Below are positions 27,277 through 35,762 of a DNA stretch of 50,444 nucleotides, piece by piece. A program made the position numbers and the translations under genes. Position 1 is the first letter of the stretch. Each line of letters begins with the position of its first letter. Under the pieces are notes generated by a model. It was not told the DNA's origin and made no database searches. It saw nothing but the letters and a program-made list of their open reading frames with translations. The DNA is from Kalymmatonema hyalinum WJT4-NPBG1 (lineage in GTDB: Bacteria; Cyanobacteriota; Cyanobacteriia; Cyanobacteriales; Nostocaceae), in NCBI GenBank assembly GCA_019359075.1, contig JAHHIB010000067.1, forward strand, positions 1-50,444, given 5' to 3'.

Positions 27277-28542
27277 TCATGCGTAGAACCGCATGGGTTG
27301 CGTCAAGCAACCCCTACCTATCTGGCTCAAGTCCAGCCCAAGCCTCGTAGCTACTTTAGCTAGTATATTTGCACTACCATTTAAATCAGCGTTGCACTTT
27401 ATACCTTTTTTAGAAGTGTACTCACCACGCTTTGTTCTTTTTCCAGAAAACTCGTACCCTTCGGGTTTTTCGCCAAATGCAGGTACTAAGTCACCGTCCA
27501 AAAAGCTAGCACGCGAGGTGTATGCTTCCTCGGTTTCTACATAGTTGATACCGTATTGTTGACACAACTGTTCTATTCTTTTTCTCAACTTAGCAGTAGG
27601 AATTTGAACAAAGTTTTGATTGTTTCTGCGTCCAATGTCAATACCTTGTTTTTGCTCAAGATTGCAGCCAAAAACAACTGTTCCTACATCATTGCTTAAA
27701 CACCAGTTGATGATTTTACGCGCTACTTTATTAGTCGTATCCCTCATTTGTCTATTGCGTTTGTCAGTCATTATAGCCATGCGTTTGGTGAAGAATGAAT
27801 CATCGCCGAACTGCTTATCAACTGCTGTCTGTAGACCTGCTTTAGTTTTATTCCACCACTGGTTGATAGACTTGAGGCGCTTACCGCTAATTAAAAATGA
27901 TTTGCCATTGGTGCATACAGCAGACACCCAGTTATTTAATCCAGGGTCAATGCCAAGACCATGAGTTCCTTGTACCTGTGCTATTTCATCCATCTCATAG
28001 ACATACTCGGTATACCAAATTCCATGAGAAGGAACAAACCGAAGTTCTTTAATTTTCTTGTTCCACAAGCGCTCTGGGTACGGAACAGTTATTGATTCAA
28101 TGCCTTCAAAATAGGTCTTTCCCGCACGCCCTAGTGGCAGTTCTAGCCACTTACAACCATCTTCCTCTCTTACCTTGATAGCTTGACCGGGATAAACAAC
28201 TTGATATACACCAGTTTTGGAACGGTAGTGAGGCAATTTAACTTTTTGCTTAAGTTCTCCCTTCTTCGCTTTTTTGCTAAGTTCTCGAAAAGATTTGAAA
28301 GATTCCGCGACACTTTTAAGCGTTTGTTGTCCTGCTTGCGAGTGCATAATTTTGTAGTTTTCATCCGTCTTTAATGCATTGCACAATTGAGCATAGCTTA
28401 CAGACTTGCCATCCTCAAAATACTGTTGACGACTCAGATATACGCCAGTGTTGTACAAGCTGTTAGATGCGATACCCAATACATTTAATATGGCTTGGGC
28501 TATAGCATCTGGTTTAGTTGCATTTTTTTGAGTTCCTATCAT
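27277..28542 (-). CDS. tnpB: TnpB RNA-guided nuclease (zinc-ribbon-less cyanobacterial form)
   Basis: 421 residues. RuvC-like catalytic residues are visible: Asp in GLGIDPGLNNW, Glu in VVFGCNLEQKQG and Asp in NADLNGSANILAK. TnpB proteins use an omega-RNA from the element's right end to cut DNA next to a target motif. The usual zinc ribbon between the second and third RuvC motifs (CxxC...CxxC) is absent; the segment instead reads TSRASFLDGDLVPAFGEKPE, a known form in cyanobacterial members. The start is 47 bases from a divergent small ribbon-helix-helix gene. It is intact and could be active. Confidence 0.88.
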   Translation of the reverse strand: MIGTQKNATKPDAIAQAILNVLGIASNSLYNTGVYLSRQQYFEDGKSVSYAQLCNALKTDENYKIMHSQAGQQTLKSVAESFKSFRELSKKAKKGELKQKVKLPHYRSKTGVYQVVYPGQAIKVREEDGCKWLELPLGRAGKTYFEGIESITVPYPERLWNKKIKELRFVPSHGIWYTEYVYEMDEIAQVQGTHGLGIDPGLNNWVSAVCTNGKSFLISGKRLKSINQWWNKTKAGLQTAVDKQFGDDSFFTKRMAIMTDKRNRQMRDTTNKVARKIINWCLSNDVGTVVFGCNLEQKQGIDIGRRNNQNFVQIPTAKLRKRIEQLCQQYGINYVETEEAYTSRASFLDGDLVPAFGEKPEGYEFSGKRTKRGEYTSKKGIKCNADLNGSANILAKVATRLGLDLSQIGRGCLTQPMRFYA

Positions 28543-28589
28543 ATTTGCCTCCTTGTGATATTATACTCCTATCAAGGAGGACATGAACA

Positions 28590-28739
28590 ATGGCTAGAAA
28601 ACAAAAATTTCAATTTTATTTGACAGACAAGGAATACCAGGCTTTGCAAAAAGCAGCAGAAGATAAACAAGTCCCTATGTCTGAAATAGTTAGATTTGCT
28701 ATTCAACCAGTACTGACTAAATACATCGACTGCGCCTAA
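28590..28739 (+). CDS. 49-residue ribbon-helix-helix-like protein divergent from tnpB
   Basis: Too short for routine calling. The perfect ribosome binding site AAGGAGG sits 9 bases before the ATG. The translation KQKFQFYLTDKEYQALQKAA, EDKQVPMSEIVRFAIQ has a beta strand, a helix, then SxSEIVRxAI, the pattern of CopG/MetJ-type DNA-binding dimers. It lies inside the IS element, back to back with tnpB with 47 bases between starts, so a single dimer site could control both promoters. A broken relative occupies the same position beside the second tnpB in this window. Confidence 0.65.
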   Translation: MARKQKFQFYLTDKEYQALQKAAEDKQVPMSEIVRFAIQPVLTKYIDCA

Positions 28740-29046
28740 AGGCGCAGCGCATTCATCCCACGCCTAAAGGACGGGTAAAACTCGTAGCACGGCGAGAGTT
28801 TTACCCTTGTGGGCTTTCTGCTTTCATTACTGTAATCACCCACTGTTCTTTCTGAAGACCTTTTTTGACTGCTTCATGGAATCGGTCTTTGGCTGACATT
28901 TCTTCTCACACCCTTTTTAAGCTGATTTTAAATTAGTTTGTGAGTCTTGCAACATTTTTATACAGACCTGACGTGAAACTTACGCTACCATATCCCCTAT
29001 TGCCTTCATACAATCACGTGGGGAGCTGCGCAGGTCAAAAACGAAC

Positions 29047-30165
29047 ATGACGGAAAATTTCAGGACACAAAACACTGACAATTTGGTTGCCATTGCTGAT
29101 CAATTCGCCCTCCAGGGGAAAGTTACGGCTGTTCAATCGTTTGGTAGTGGTAATATTAATGACACCTTTCTAGTCACTCTGGATTCCCCAAGGGAAAAGC
29201 ATTTTGTCCTGCAACGCATCAATACGCAGGTGTTTCATCAGCCCCAACTTATCATGCAGAATATGCGTATATTCACTGAGCATATTCACGAACGTTTACA
29301 AGGTACCCCCCTTAGCCGTCGTTGGGAAGTACCCCGCGTGTTGTTGACCAAGAATGCTCAAGACCACTGGAGCGATGCTGACAACTCCTTCTGGCGGGCA
29401 ATCAGCTTTATTGAAGGCTCGCAGTCTTTCGACACAATGCACGATCGCTCACACGCCCAAGAAGTTGGCTATGCCCTGGGGATGTTCCATAATCTTATCA
29501 GCGACCTGCCGCCTGAAAAACTTGCCGACACCCTCGAAGGGTTCCATATTACGCCGGTGTACCTTCAGCACTACGACGAAGTTTTAACGAAAACTACCCC
29601 GCGCCAATCTCCGGAAGTGAATTATTGCTTGCAATTTGTGAGCGATCGCCAAGTTTGGGCGCATGTCCTGGAAAATGCCAAAGCCACAGGCGATCTGCCA
29701 CTACGCCTCATGCACGGCGATCCAAAAATCAACAATGTTATGTTCGATACTGCTACCCAGCAAGCGGTCAGCGTAGTAGACCTCGACACCGTTAAGCCGG
29801 GTCTGGTACATTACGACATTGGCGATTGCCTGCGTTCAGGCTGTAATCCCGCCGGAGAAGAAACCGAGCAGTGGGAAAGCGTTCATTTCGATACTGATCT
29901 GTGTCAGGGAATTCTACAAGGCTATCTTTCTGTGGCAAAAGCGTTTCTCACGGAAAATGACTATTCCTACATATACGATGCAATCCGTCTACTCACGTTT
30001 GAGTTAGGACTAAGATTCTTTGCTGACTATTTAGCAGGGAATGTCTACTTCAAGGTTAAGCACCCAGAACATAACCTTGCAAGGGCGCTTGTCCAGTTTA
30101 AGCTTACCGAGAGCATCGAATCTCAGGAAACAACGATTCGCAACATCATCCAGGATATGAAATGA
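29047..30165 (+). CDS. APH-fold sugar kinase, N-acetylhexosamine 1-kinase-like
   Basis: 372 residues with the aminoglycoside-phosphotransferase fold. The catalytic loop is LMHGDPKINNVMFD (His223, Asp225, Asn230) and the metal motif is VVDLDTV (Asp245, Asp247). FGSGNINDTFLV near 32-43 is the nucleotide-binding loop. The closest pattern I know is NahK, which phosphorylates GlcNAc/GalNAc at C1 for UDP-sugar salvage; other kinases of this fold use choline or homoserine, so the substrate is not certain. It overlaps the next gene by 4 bases (ATGA), showing a two-gene operon. Confidence 0.75.
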   Translation: MTENFRTQNTDNLVAIADQFALQGKVTAVQSFGSGNINDTFLVTLDSPREKHFVLQRINTQVFHQPQLIMQNMRIFTEHIHERLQGTPLSRRWEVPRVLLTKNAQDHWSDADNSFWRAISFIEGSQSFDTMHDRSHAQEVGYALGMFHNLISDLPPEKLADTLEGFHITPVYLQHYDEVLTKTTPRQSPEVNYCLQFVSDRQVWAHVLENAKATGDLPLRLMHGDPKINNVMFDTATQQAVSVVDLDTVKPGLVHYDIGDCLRSGCNPAGEETEQWESVHFDTDLCQGILQGYLSVAKAFLTENDYSYIYDAIRLLTFELGLRFFADYLAGNVYFKVKHPEHNLARALVQFKLTESIESQETTIRNIIQDMK

Positions 30166-30725
30166 ACGACCAGACGTTTAAAATGCAACCCTTCCCCTCT
30201 GCTAAACCGATACCTGATTTGAAAATTGCAGGCAATATCGCCCGACAAGGGAATCAATTTACCATCCACTACGCGCTTCTCGGCGATGTTAAAGAAGTCG
30301 CGTTCGCGAAGCGGGCGCTCTGCGCCATCGCCGCACCTTCAGACACACCCGCACGAAAGCACGAACTGTGGAAAGACACTTGCTTCGAGTTCTTCCTAGG
30401 CATCAAGAATTCTGATCGGTATTGGGAATTCAACCTCTCCCCCGCTGGAGACTGGAATGTCTATCACTTTGATGCATACCGTCAAGGGATGCAAGAGGAA
30501 ACAGCCTTTACGGCACTCCCGTTTAGCATCCAGCATCTATCGGACGGTTTAGCGATCGCCCTGGATGTCGAACTAGATAAAATCGTCCCAGCAAACCAAG
30601 CCATTGAGGTTGGCATCACCACCGTCATCAAACACAGAGACGGTGAGGTGTCTTACTGGGCATTGACTCATCAAGGAACTGAGGCTGACTTTCACCGACG
30701 AGACAGTTTCATCATTGCGTTGTGA
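30162..30725 (+). CDS. DOMON-like domain protein carrying a repeat-derived 9-residue insert
   Basis: 187 residues. The pattern LWKDTCFEFFLGIKN, YWEFNLSPAGDWNVYHFDAY and SYWALTHQGTEADFHRRDSF is the DOMON-like family of cyanobacteria and proteobacteria, beta-sandwich proteins of unknown function. DOMON domains often bind haem or sugars. Residues AFAKRALCA, after VKEV, are encoded by a 27-base palindrome-type repeat (30300-30326) inserted in frame; without it the sequence reads VKEV-IAAPSDTPARK, as expected for the family. Translation is coupled to the upstream sugar kinase by ATGA. Confidence 0.75.
   Translation: MNDQTFKMQPFPSAKPIPDLKIAGNIARQGNQFTIHYALLGDVKEVAFAKRALCAIAAPSDTPARKHELWKDTCFEFFLGIKNSDRYWEFNLSPAGDWNVYHFDAYRQGMQEETAFTALPFSIQHLSDGLAIALDVELDKIVPANQAIEVGITTVIKHRDGEVSYWALTHQGTEADFHRRDSFIIAL
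30300..30326. repeat. 27-base mobile small repeat inside a gene
   Basis: GCGTTCGCGAAGCGGGCGCT plus TGCGCC; related motifs (GCTCTGCGC, TTCGCGAAGCG) recur around the window. Its length is a multiple of three and it has no stop codon in this frame, so the host gene is preserved. Confidence 0.65.
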
Positions 30726-30732
30726 CAAGCAC

Positions 30733-31329
30733 CTAAACGCTTAACTCACCCACCACAAGACCAGCAAGTACCAAGCGCCATACTTGGGCAAAGTCCGTGT
30801 CGATGTCCAGATCACTCCATTCGGATGCGTGAGCTGGATGGTGAAACCGAACCGTCGCTTGAAAGACTGCTTTCGCCGCTGCCTGCGGTGAAGCCACCCT
30901 AAACTCGTTACTGGAAATACCGCTCTCGATGATTTGAGCGATTTGCCTAACCAGTTCACCAACGTGAGCTTGAACCACCCCTCGCGCCTCTTGGGCAATC
31001 GCCGAATAAGTTGCAAACAACTCCGGCTCGTCCAGAACTTTTTGACGCTTGAGAGTCATGAGTTGGTGAAACCATCGGTGCAATCGTTCAACAGCAGAAC
31101 CTTGTTCTTCTGCAATCACTGCAAGTGGCGCGGAAACCCGATGCAGCCACCGTTCTGCTACCGCATCGCGCAAAGCAGCTTTGCTGGGAAAATGCCGATA
31201 AATCGTGCCGTGGCTCACCTCCAGAAAACGAGCCACATCGACTACTGTCGCCTTTGCCGGACCGTAACGACGCAAAACCTCTTCCGCTGCGTCGAGAATC
31301 GACTCTGGTGTCAAAGCTGAATCATTCAT
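30733..31329 (-). CDS. TetR-family transcriptional regulator
   Basis: 198 residues. The N-terminal helix-turn-helix is typical: ILDAAEEVLRRYGPAKATVV, DVARFLEVSHGTIYRHFPSK. The C-terminal ligand-binding domain is unspecific. It is the second gene of an operon, 12 bases after the aldo/keto reductase stop, and probably represses that operon from the palindrome at 32384-32409. The ligand is unknown, plausibly a carbonyl compound handled by the reductase. Confidence 0.88.
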   Translation of the reverse strand: MNDSALTPESILDAAEEVLRRYGPAKATVVDVARFLEVSHGTIYRHFPSKAALRDAVAERWLHRVSAPLAVIAEEQGSAVERLHRWFHQLMTLKRQKVLDEPELFATYSAIAQEARGVVQAHVGELVRQIAQIIESGISSNEFRVASPQAAAKAVFQATVRFHHPAHASEWSDLDIDTDFAQVWRLVLAGLVVGELSV

Positions 31330-31341
31330 GCTACGAGTCTT

Positions 31342-32340
31342 TTACCTCTTCTCACTATCTAGCATCGCCATTTGACCTGGATCATAGCGATCGCCTGCCA
31401 CGGCATCCAGCGGCACTGCTGCCTCAATCCGGGCAAGATTATCCTCGCTCAAGTGTAGATCCAACGCACCCAGCGCTTCATTCAAGCGATCGCGACGCCG
31501 TGCTCCAATCAGTGGCACAATGTCGTTCCCCCGCGACAGCACCCAAGCAATTGCCACTTGGGCAACCGTCGCACTCTGTTCTTGGGCAATAAGGCGAAGG
31601 GCTTCGACCAGCGACAAGTTGCGATCCAGATTCTCTCCAGAGAAGCGTGGCAGATGTCCTCGAAAGTCTTGTGCTTGCTCAGAGCGTTCCTTCGACCAGT
31701 GACCACTCAACAACCCCCGTGAAAGCACTCCATAAGCGGTGACAGCAATGCCCAATTCACGTACAGTCGGGAGGATGTCATCCTCAATGCCACGACTCAA
31801 GAGCGAATATTCGATCTGAAGCCAGCTGATGGGATGAATCGCATGAGCGCGCCGAATTGCATCTGCACCCACTTCCGATAAACCAATGTGGCGAACATAT
31901 CCAGCTTTCACCATTTCGCTAATCGCCCCAACGGTCTCTTCAATGGGCACCGTCGGATCGATTCGCGCTGGCTGGTAGAGGTCAATGTAATCGGTTCCCA
32001 GCCGTTTCAATGTATAGGCAAGTGAAGTCTTCACGGCTTCAGGACGACCATCGAAGCCAATAAAGTTGCCGTCAGGAGACCGCAGCGCACCGAATTTGAC
32101 AGCTATGAAGACATTTTCCCGCCGCCGTCCTGCTAGCGCTTCGTGTAGCAGCAGTTCATTATGCCCCATGCCGTAAAAGTCGCCTGTATCGAGTAAGGTA
32201 ACGCCTGCATCAAGCGCTGCATCAATCGTCGCAATACTTTCCGAGCGATCGGCTGGACCATAAAAATCAGACATGCCCATACAGCCAAGCCCAAGCGCCG
32301 ATATTGTTGGACCGTTTTTTCCAAGTTGACGTGACAACAT
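31342..32340 (-). CDS. Aldo/keto reductase
   Basis: 332 residues, TIM barrel with NADPH. The start [20 protein letters not shown] and the catalytic residues Asp51, Tyr56 (LLDTGDFYG) and Lys82 (VKFGAL) are present. The usual catalytic histidine segment (LYxxHR) reads LYQPARIDP, so the His is replaced; this occurs in a known subgroup but may change activity. The C-terminus ([20 protein letters not shown]) binds the cofactor phosphate. First gene of an operon with a TetR regulator. Confidence 0.88.
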   Translation of the reverse strand: MLSRQLGKNGPTISALGLGCMGMSDFYGPADRSESIATIDAALDAGVTLLDTGDFYGMGHNELLLHEALAGRRRENVFIAVKFGALRSPDGNFIGFDGRPEAVKTSLAYTLKRLGTDYIDLYQPARIDPTVPIEETVGAISEMVKAGYVRHIGLSEVGADAIRRAHAIHPISWLQIEYSLLSRGIEDDILPTVRELGIAVTAYGVLSRGLLSGHWSKERSEQAQDFRGHLPRFSGENLDRNLSLVEALRLIAQEQSATVAQVAIAWVLSRGNDIVPLIGARRRDRLNEALGALDLHLSEDNLARIEAAVPLDAVAGDRYDPGQMAMLDSEKR

Positions 32341-32383
32341 AGCAACTTTTTTACTGTGACGATAAAACTATGATAACTAGGCA

Positions 32384-32409
32384 AATGACAAATATCAATA
32401 TTTGTCATT
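32384..32409. promoter_or_regulatory. Candidate TetR operator upstream of the aldo/keto reductase
   Basis: Perfect 12-bp inverted repeat: AATGACAAATAT, spacer CA, then ATATTTGTCATT. It lies 44 bases upstream of the reductase start codon, where the promoter must be. The co-transcribed TetR protein is the obvious candidate ligand; this is inference. Confidence 0.6.
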
Positions 32410-32806
32410 CAATACTTGTTAATACCGTTCAACAAACTGAGCATCTGTTGAAGCAAGCCTGCAATTTGATTATCTGAAGCCATAAGCTATCCTTTCAGAC
32501 TTTCCTGAAAAAATGCTGCCGTGATCTGCGTTATCGCCCACTCATTCACCATTACAGTAGACCGAAAAGGGGGGCTAGGGGAGATCTTTGAGGGATGAAC
32601 ATGGCGTTCCCGTACCGTATTGAGCTCATTCGCTCAAGGAAGCCCACCATCAGAAAAAATTTTTTTCACCGCTACCGCCTAAGGGTGCATAAACCAAACA
32701 ATTCCACCCCTATCAAATAACAGAAGCGGTTCAAACGCCAAGCGTAAAAACCAACCGCAACGCAGATATCAAAATTATCCCAAACATCAACTCCGAGGTA
32801 TTTGTC
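32410..32806. other. Intergenic region upstream of the amine oxidase
   Basis: No gene is seen in about 400 bases. It must hold the amine-oxidase promoter on the plus strand; no clear boxes, operator or terminator were identified. Confidence 0.4.
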
Positions 32807-34357
32807 ATGGACACGAAATTTATGCTGGAAATCTGCTCCCTCAAAAACTCCTCCCCCAAACATATCACCATCATTGGAGCCGGAATCGCAGGTTTAGTCG
32901 CAGCATACGAACTCGAACGCCTCGGTCACACTGTTGATATCATGGAAGCAAGCAACCGCGTCGGTGGCAGAGTCTGGACACACCGTTTTGGTAACGAAGT
33001 TGACGCACCCTACGCAGAACTCGGAGCAATGCGTATCCCCAACGACCACCAACATACATTACACTACGTTCAGGAAATGGGACTTTCTGACAAACTATGT
33101 AAGTTTGTCACCGTATTTGAAGAGCAAAATGCCTTCATGAACATCGAAGGTAACATTTTCCGGATGAAAGATGCACCCAGATTGTTGCAAGAACGCTATC
33201 AAGGAATTTTTACCGATACCCGTTACAGCGAAAAAACCCGCCTTTTTGCAGCTTGGTTAAAAACAATCGTCGATACCATCTCCCCCGGTAACTTACGCTC
33301 AAGCTTGGAAGCTGACTTGCACTCGCACTTGATGGATGAATTAGAACGTTTGGATTTAGAACCTTACTTCAGCGAAAACGGCGAAACTATCGATTTAAAC
33401 TCATTTATTCAAGATAATCCTGGTTTCCGCGCTTGTTGCAGCAAAGCCTTGGATATGTTCCTAAGCGACATTATAGTTGAAACTAGCCACACTTTATTAC
33501 AACTCAAAGGCGGGATGGAACAAATTATCCACCGTTTGGTTGAATCTATCAATTCCCCAATTCAATGCAACCAACCTGTAGTAGCAATGCGGGTGCGTGA
33601 AAACTATACCGAAATTGATTATTTAGAAAACGGACAATTACAAACTCGTGTTTGCGATTATGTCTTAAATACAATTCCCTTCTCGGTAATGCGGAAAATG
33701 GAATTGAGCGGATTTGATGCCAGAAAGTTGGATTCGATTCACAATACAATATATTGTCCGGCAACTAAGGTGGCATTCCACACAAAAGAAGCTTTTTGGC
33801 AACAACAAGGTATTAACGGTGGTGCATCTTTTAGCGGTGCTGGTGTTCGTCAAACATATTACCCAAGTGTTAAATTTAATCCGAATCATGGTAGCGTCAT
33901 GCTCGCGAGCTATACGATTGGTGATGATGCTGATGTTTTGGGAAATATGACAGAGCAACAACGTCATGATTATGTTAAAGATGTTGTTGGTAAGGTGCAT
34001 CCGGAATTGTTAGCTGAAGGTATGGTAAGTAACGTTGCTTCGATTGCTTGGGGTAATTACGAATGGAGTGCAGGTGGTTGCACTGTACATTGGGGTAATG
34101 ATACTTCAGATGAGTCGAACCATACAGTAAATTATCTCGAAGCTGCTAGACCTCAAAATAATATGTTCTTTGCTGGTGAACATTGTTCCAGATTTCCTGC
34201 TTGGTTGCAAGGTTCGATTGAGTCAGCACTTGAAGCTGTTTATGATATCGTTTCTCATGCGACAGTGAAAGTGGCAACAAATGACTCTTTGCTCGGTTCG
34301 GAATATAGCAATACTACACAAACAAAACAAAATCGCCAACTGGCTCAAGTTGCTTAA
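32807..34357 (+). CDS. FAD-dependent amine / L-amino-acid oxidase
   Basis: 516 residues. The Rossmann FAD motif is ITIIGAGIAGLVAAYELERLG (near 20-40), followed by Glu47 and RVGGRVWTHRFG. The C-terminal FAD motif is MFFAGEHCSRFPAWLQGSIESALEA. This is the flavin monoamine oxidase/L-amino-acid oxidase family, which turns amines or amino acids into imines with H2O2. No Tat or Sec signal is obvious, so it is probably cytoplasmic. No partner gene adjoins; a strong terminator follows. Substrate unknown; aromatic amino acids are a common choice in this family. Confidence 0.85.
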   Translation: MDTKFMLEICSLKNSSPKHITIIGAGIAGLVAAYELERLGHTVDIMEASNRVGGRVWTHRFGNEVDAPYAELGAMRIPNDHQHTLHYVQEMGLSDKLCKFVTVFEEQNAFMNIEGNIFRMKDAPRLLQERYQGIFTDTRYSEKTRLFAAWLKTIVDTISPGNLRSSLEADLHSHLMDELERLDLEPYFSENGETIDLNSFIQDNPGFRACCSKALDMFLSDIIVETSHTLLQLKGGMEQIIHRLVESINSPIQCNQPVVAMRVRENYTEIDYLENGQLQTRVCDYVLNTIPFSVMRKMELSGFDARKLDSIHNTIYCPATKVAFHTKEAFWQQQGINGGASFSGAGVRQTYYPSVKFNPNHGSVMLASYTIGDDADVLGNMTEQQRHDYVKDVVGKVHPELLAEGMVSNVASIAWGNYEWSAGGCTVHWGNDTSDESNHTVNYLEAARPQNNMFFAGEHCSRFPAWLQGSIESALEAVYDIVSHATVKVATNDSLLGSEYSNTTQTKQNRQLAQVA

Positions 34358-34429
34358 TCATATTTACTCGTCTGTCGATATATACTCCTGGTTTGAGGCG
34401 TGAATCAAAAAAACTTTTGTGATAAAAAT

Positions 34430-34475
34430 AAGACCAACACCAAACGATTACATTTCTGGTGTTGGTCTTGTTTTT
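34430..34475 (+). terminator. Rho-independent terminator after the amine oxidase
   Basis: 13-bp perfect stem AAGACCAACACCA / TGGTGTTGGTCTT around a 14-base loop, followed by GTTTTT. It begins 72 bases after the stop codon. Confidence 0.85.
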
Positions 34476-34747
34476 GGATCAAATAAAAGCTGCGCTTACA
34501 AACCGAAAATTTATCCATCCATTATTAGGACTACCGCGCATCATAAGTCTTTCTCGTTGAGCTTCTTTAAGTAACGAGGCGTAAAGGAGCGTTTACCTGA
34601 TTGGTGCATAAGTTTATCTCGATTCCCCCTATAAAAATAAGTAGAAACATTTTCTTGGCTGATTTTTTGAACACATAATCTGTGCTTACACAAATCAGTT
34701 TCAGCGTGTACATTTCCAGCCGATTGTTACTTACGGGTCTAATCCAA

Positions 34748-35350
34748 ATGACAGTTTTTCAGTTAAAACCAAAACCAGCAAAAAAAAAGTCAGCAGCTCA
34801 GCGCTTGTGGTTTCTGCATTGGCTCATGGCAAGTTTCTACCTACTGCTGTTCGCTAGTGGCTTTTACATGATGGGTTCGCCATTGACTTCAAATGGTTGG
34901 TCTGCCTACGACTTTCACAAAACTCTTGGGGTCACAGTGATGAGTCTATTGCTTGCCAGGATTTTTGTGCTGCTGATAGTTCTTCGGCATAAATACAAAC
35001 GTCGTCAGCAAAAGCGCACGCGTCTGTGGGTAGGAACCTTTGCGTTACATATGGCTTTGTACTTCTTTATGCTATTGGTTCCCCTCAGTGGCTACTTGGC
35101 TGCCAACGCCCCTGATGAAAACGTCATCATCTTTGGCACTGGTATTGTGTTACCACACTTGTTTAGTATTAATAGCCAACTTGTTGAATTCAGCCGTAAT
35201 GCACATTTTTGGCTAACATACGCCTTTGTAGGTTTGATTATCCTTCATATGGCATCTCAGAAAAGATATTTACAGGCGCAGGTACGTCGTTTGTTCAAAG
35301 CAGGTATCCGAGCAATAACAAGTCGCACTAAGGCAACCAAAAACAAATAA
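34748..35350 (+). CDS. Cytochrome b561-type membrane protein
   Basis: 200 residues from the ATG at 34748 (MTVFQLKPKPAKKKS); a GTG at 34682 would add 22. Four hydrophobic helices carry histidines in the right places for two b haems: FLHWLMASFYLLL, YDFHKTLGVTVM, LHMALYFFMLLVPLSGYLAA and AHFWLTYAFVGLIILHM. Proteins of this family carry electrons across the membrane from quinol or superoxide-type donors. No partner gene is adjacent. The basic tail faces the cytoplasm. Confidence 0.78.
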   Translation: MTVFQLKPKPAKKKSAAQRLWFLHWLMASFYLLLFASGFYMMGSPLTSNGWSAYDFHKTLGVTVMSLLLARIFVLLIVLRHKYKRRQQKRTRLWVGTFALHMALYFFMLLVPLSGYLAANAPDENVIIFGTGIVLPHLFSINSQLVEFSRNAHFWLTYAFVGLIILHMASQKRYLQAQVRRLFKAGIRAITSRTKATKNK

Positions 35351-35762
35351 GGGGCAAATGATTAAAGAAGACAAACCAGACGGAGAAACTCCAAAGTAAC
35401 GAGAGTTAGCTCCCTCTGTGTGCCAATTTCATTAAGATATCCTTTGTGCCACGCTCCTGTTGACCTTGCTGGCAGCTACAGTTCTCTTACGGTTGCGATC
35501 GCCCCTTGGGCAGCTCCCTTTGCGAGCATCGCCGCAGGCGGGCACTCTGTGCCGTCGTAGTGGCGCGTCTACACTTCTCTCAACATCATAGACACTGCAT
35601 CTGTCTTAGGGGAGGCACAATGCTATACCTAGTGATATTAATATAAGATTAACTGGAACCCAAAAAGACTTATACCGATAAGTATTATTCCCAGGATTGA
35701 TGCAGGATAAAGGGCGATCCGGTCATCCTAGAAATCATATTCAATACTTTGAAATAAAAAAA
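35351..35762. other. Repeat-bearing intergenic region
   Basis: No gene is seen. Near 35495-35580 there is a run of small GC-rich repeats (GCGATCGCCCCTTGGGCAGC, GCCGCAGGCGGGCACTCTG, GGCGCGTCTAC) of the type found inserted in genes elsewhere in the window. Confidence 0.5.

Larger units (their letters stand above)
27246..28831. mobile_element. IS200/IS605-superfamily element with tnpB and a divergent small gene
   Basis: About 1586 bases inserted in xisH. It has no tnpA, so it is IS1341-type. The end beyond the tnpB stop holds a hairpin CCCACGGC-TTGA-GCCGTGGG (27252-27275), as expected for the right end and omega-RNA tail. The other end holds an 11-bp hairpin, GGGTAAAACTC/GAGTTTTACCC (about 28775-28806). 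There is no target duplication. The inferred target is TTAC in xisH, the same tetranucleotide used by IS608. Confidence 0.75.
26894..28899 (-). pseudogene. xisH: xisH split by a tnpB-bearing IS element
   Basis: C-terminal part 27244-26894: HDPLRIEFGEEDEVRIDLGA, EKIAVEIKSF (PD-(D/E)XK-like core) and the ending DPVDEVIAKWI. N-terminal part on the far side of the element, 28899 downwards: MSAKDRFHEAVKKGLQKEQW then VIT. Joined at ATTAC/ACATGAC the two give ...QWVIT-HDPLRIEF, exactly the XisH sequence. The intervening 1.6 kb is a TnpB element. A chimeric start inside the element could give a truncated protein but the first ~23 residues are lost. Confidence 0.85.
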
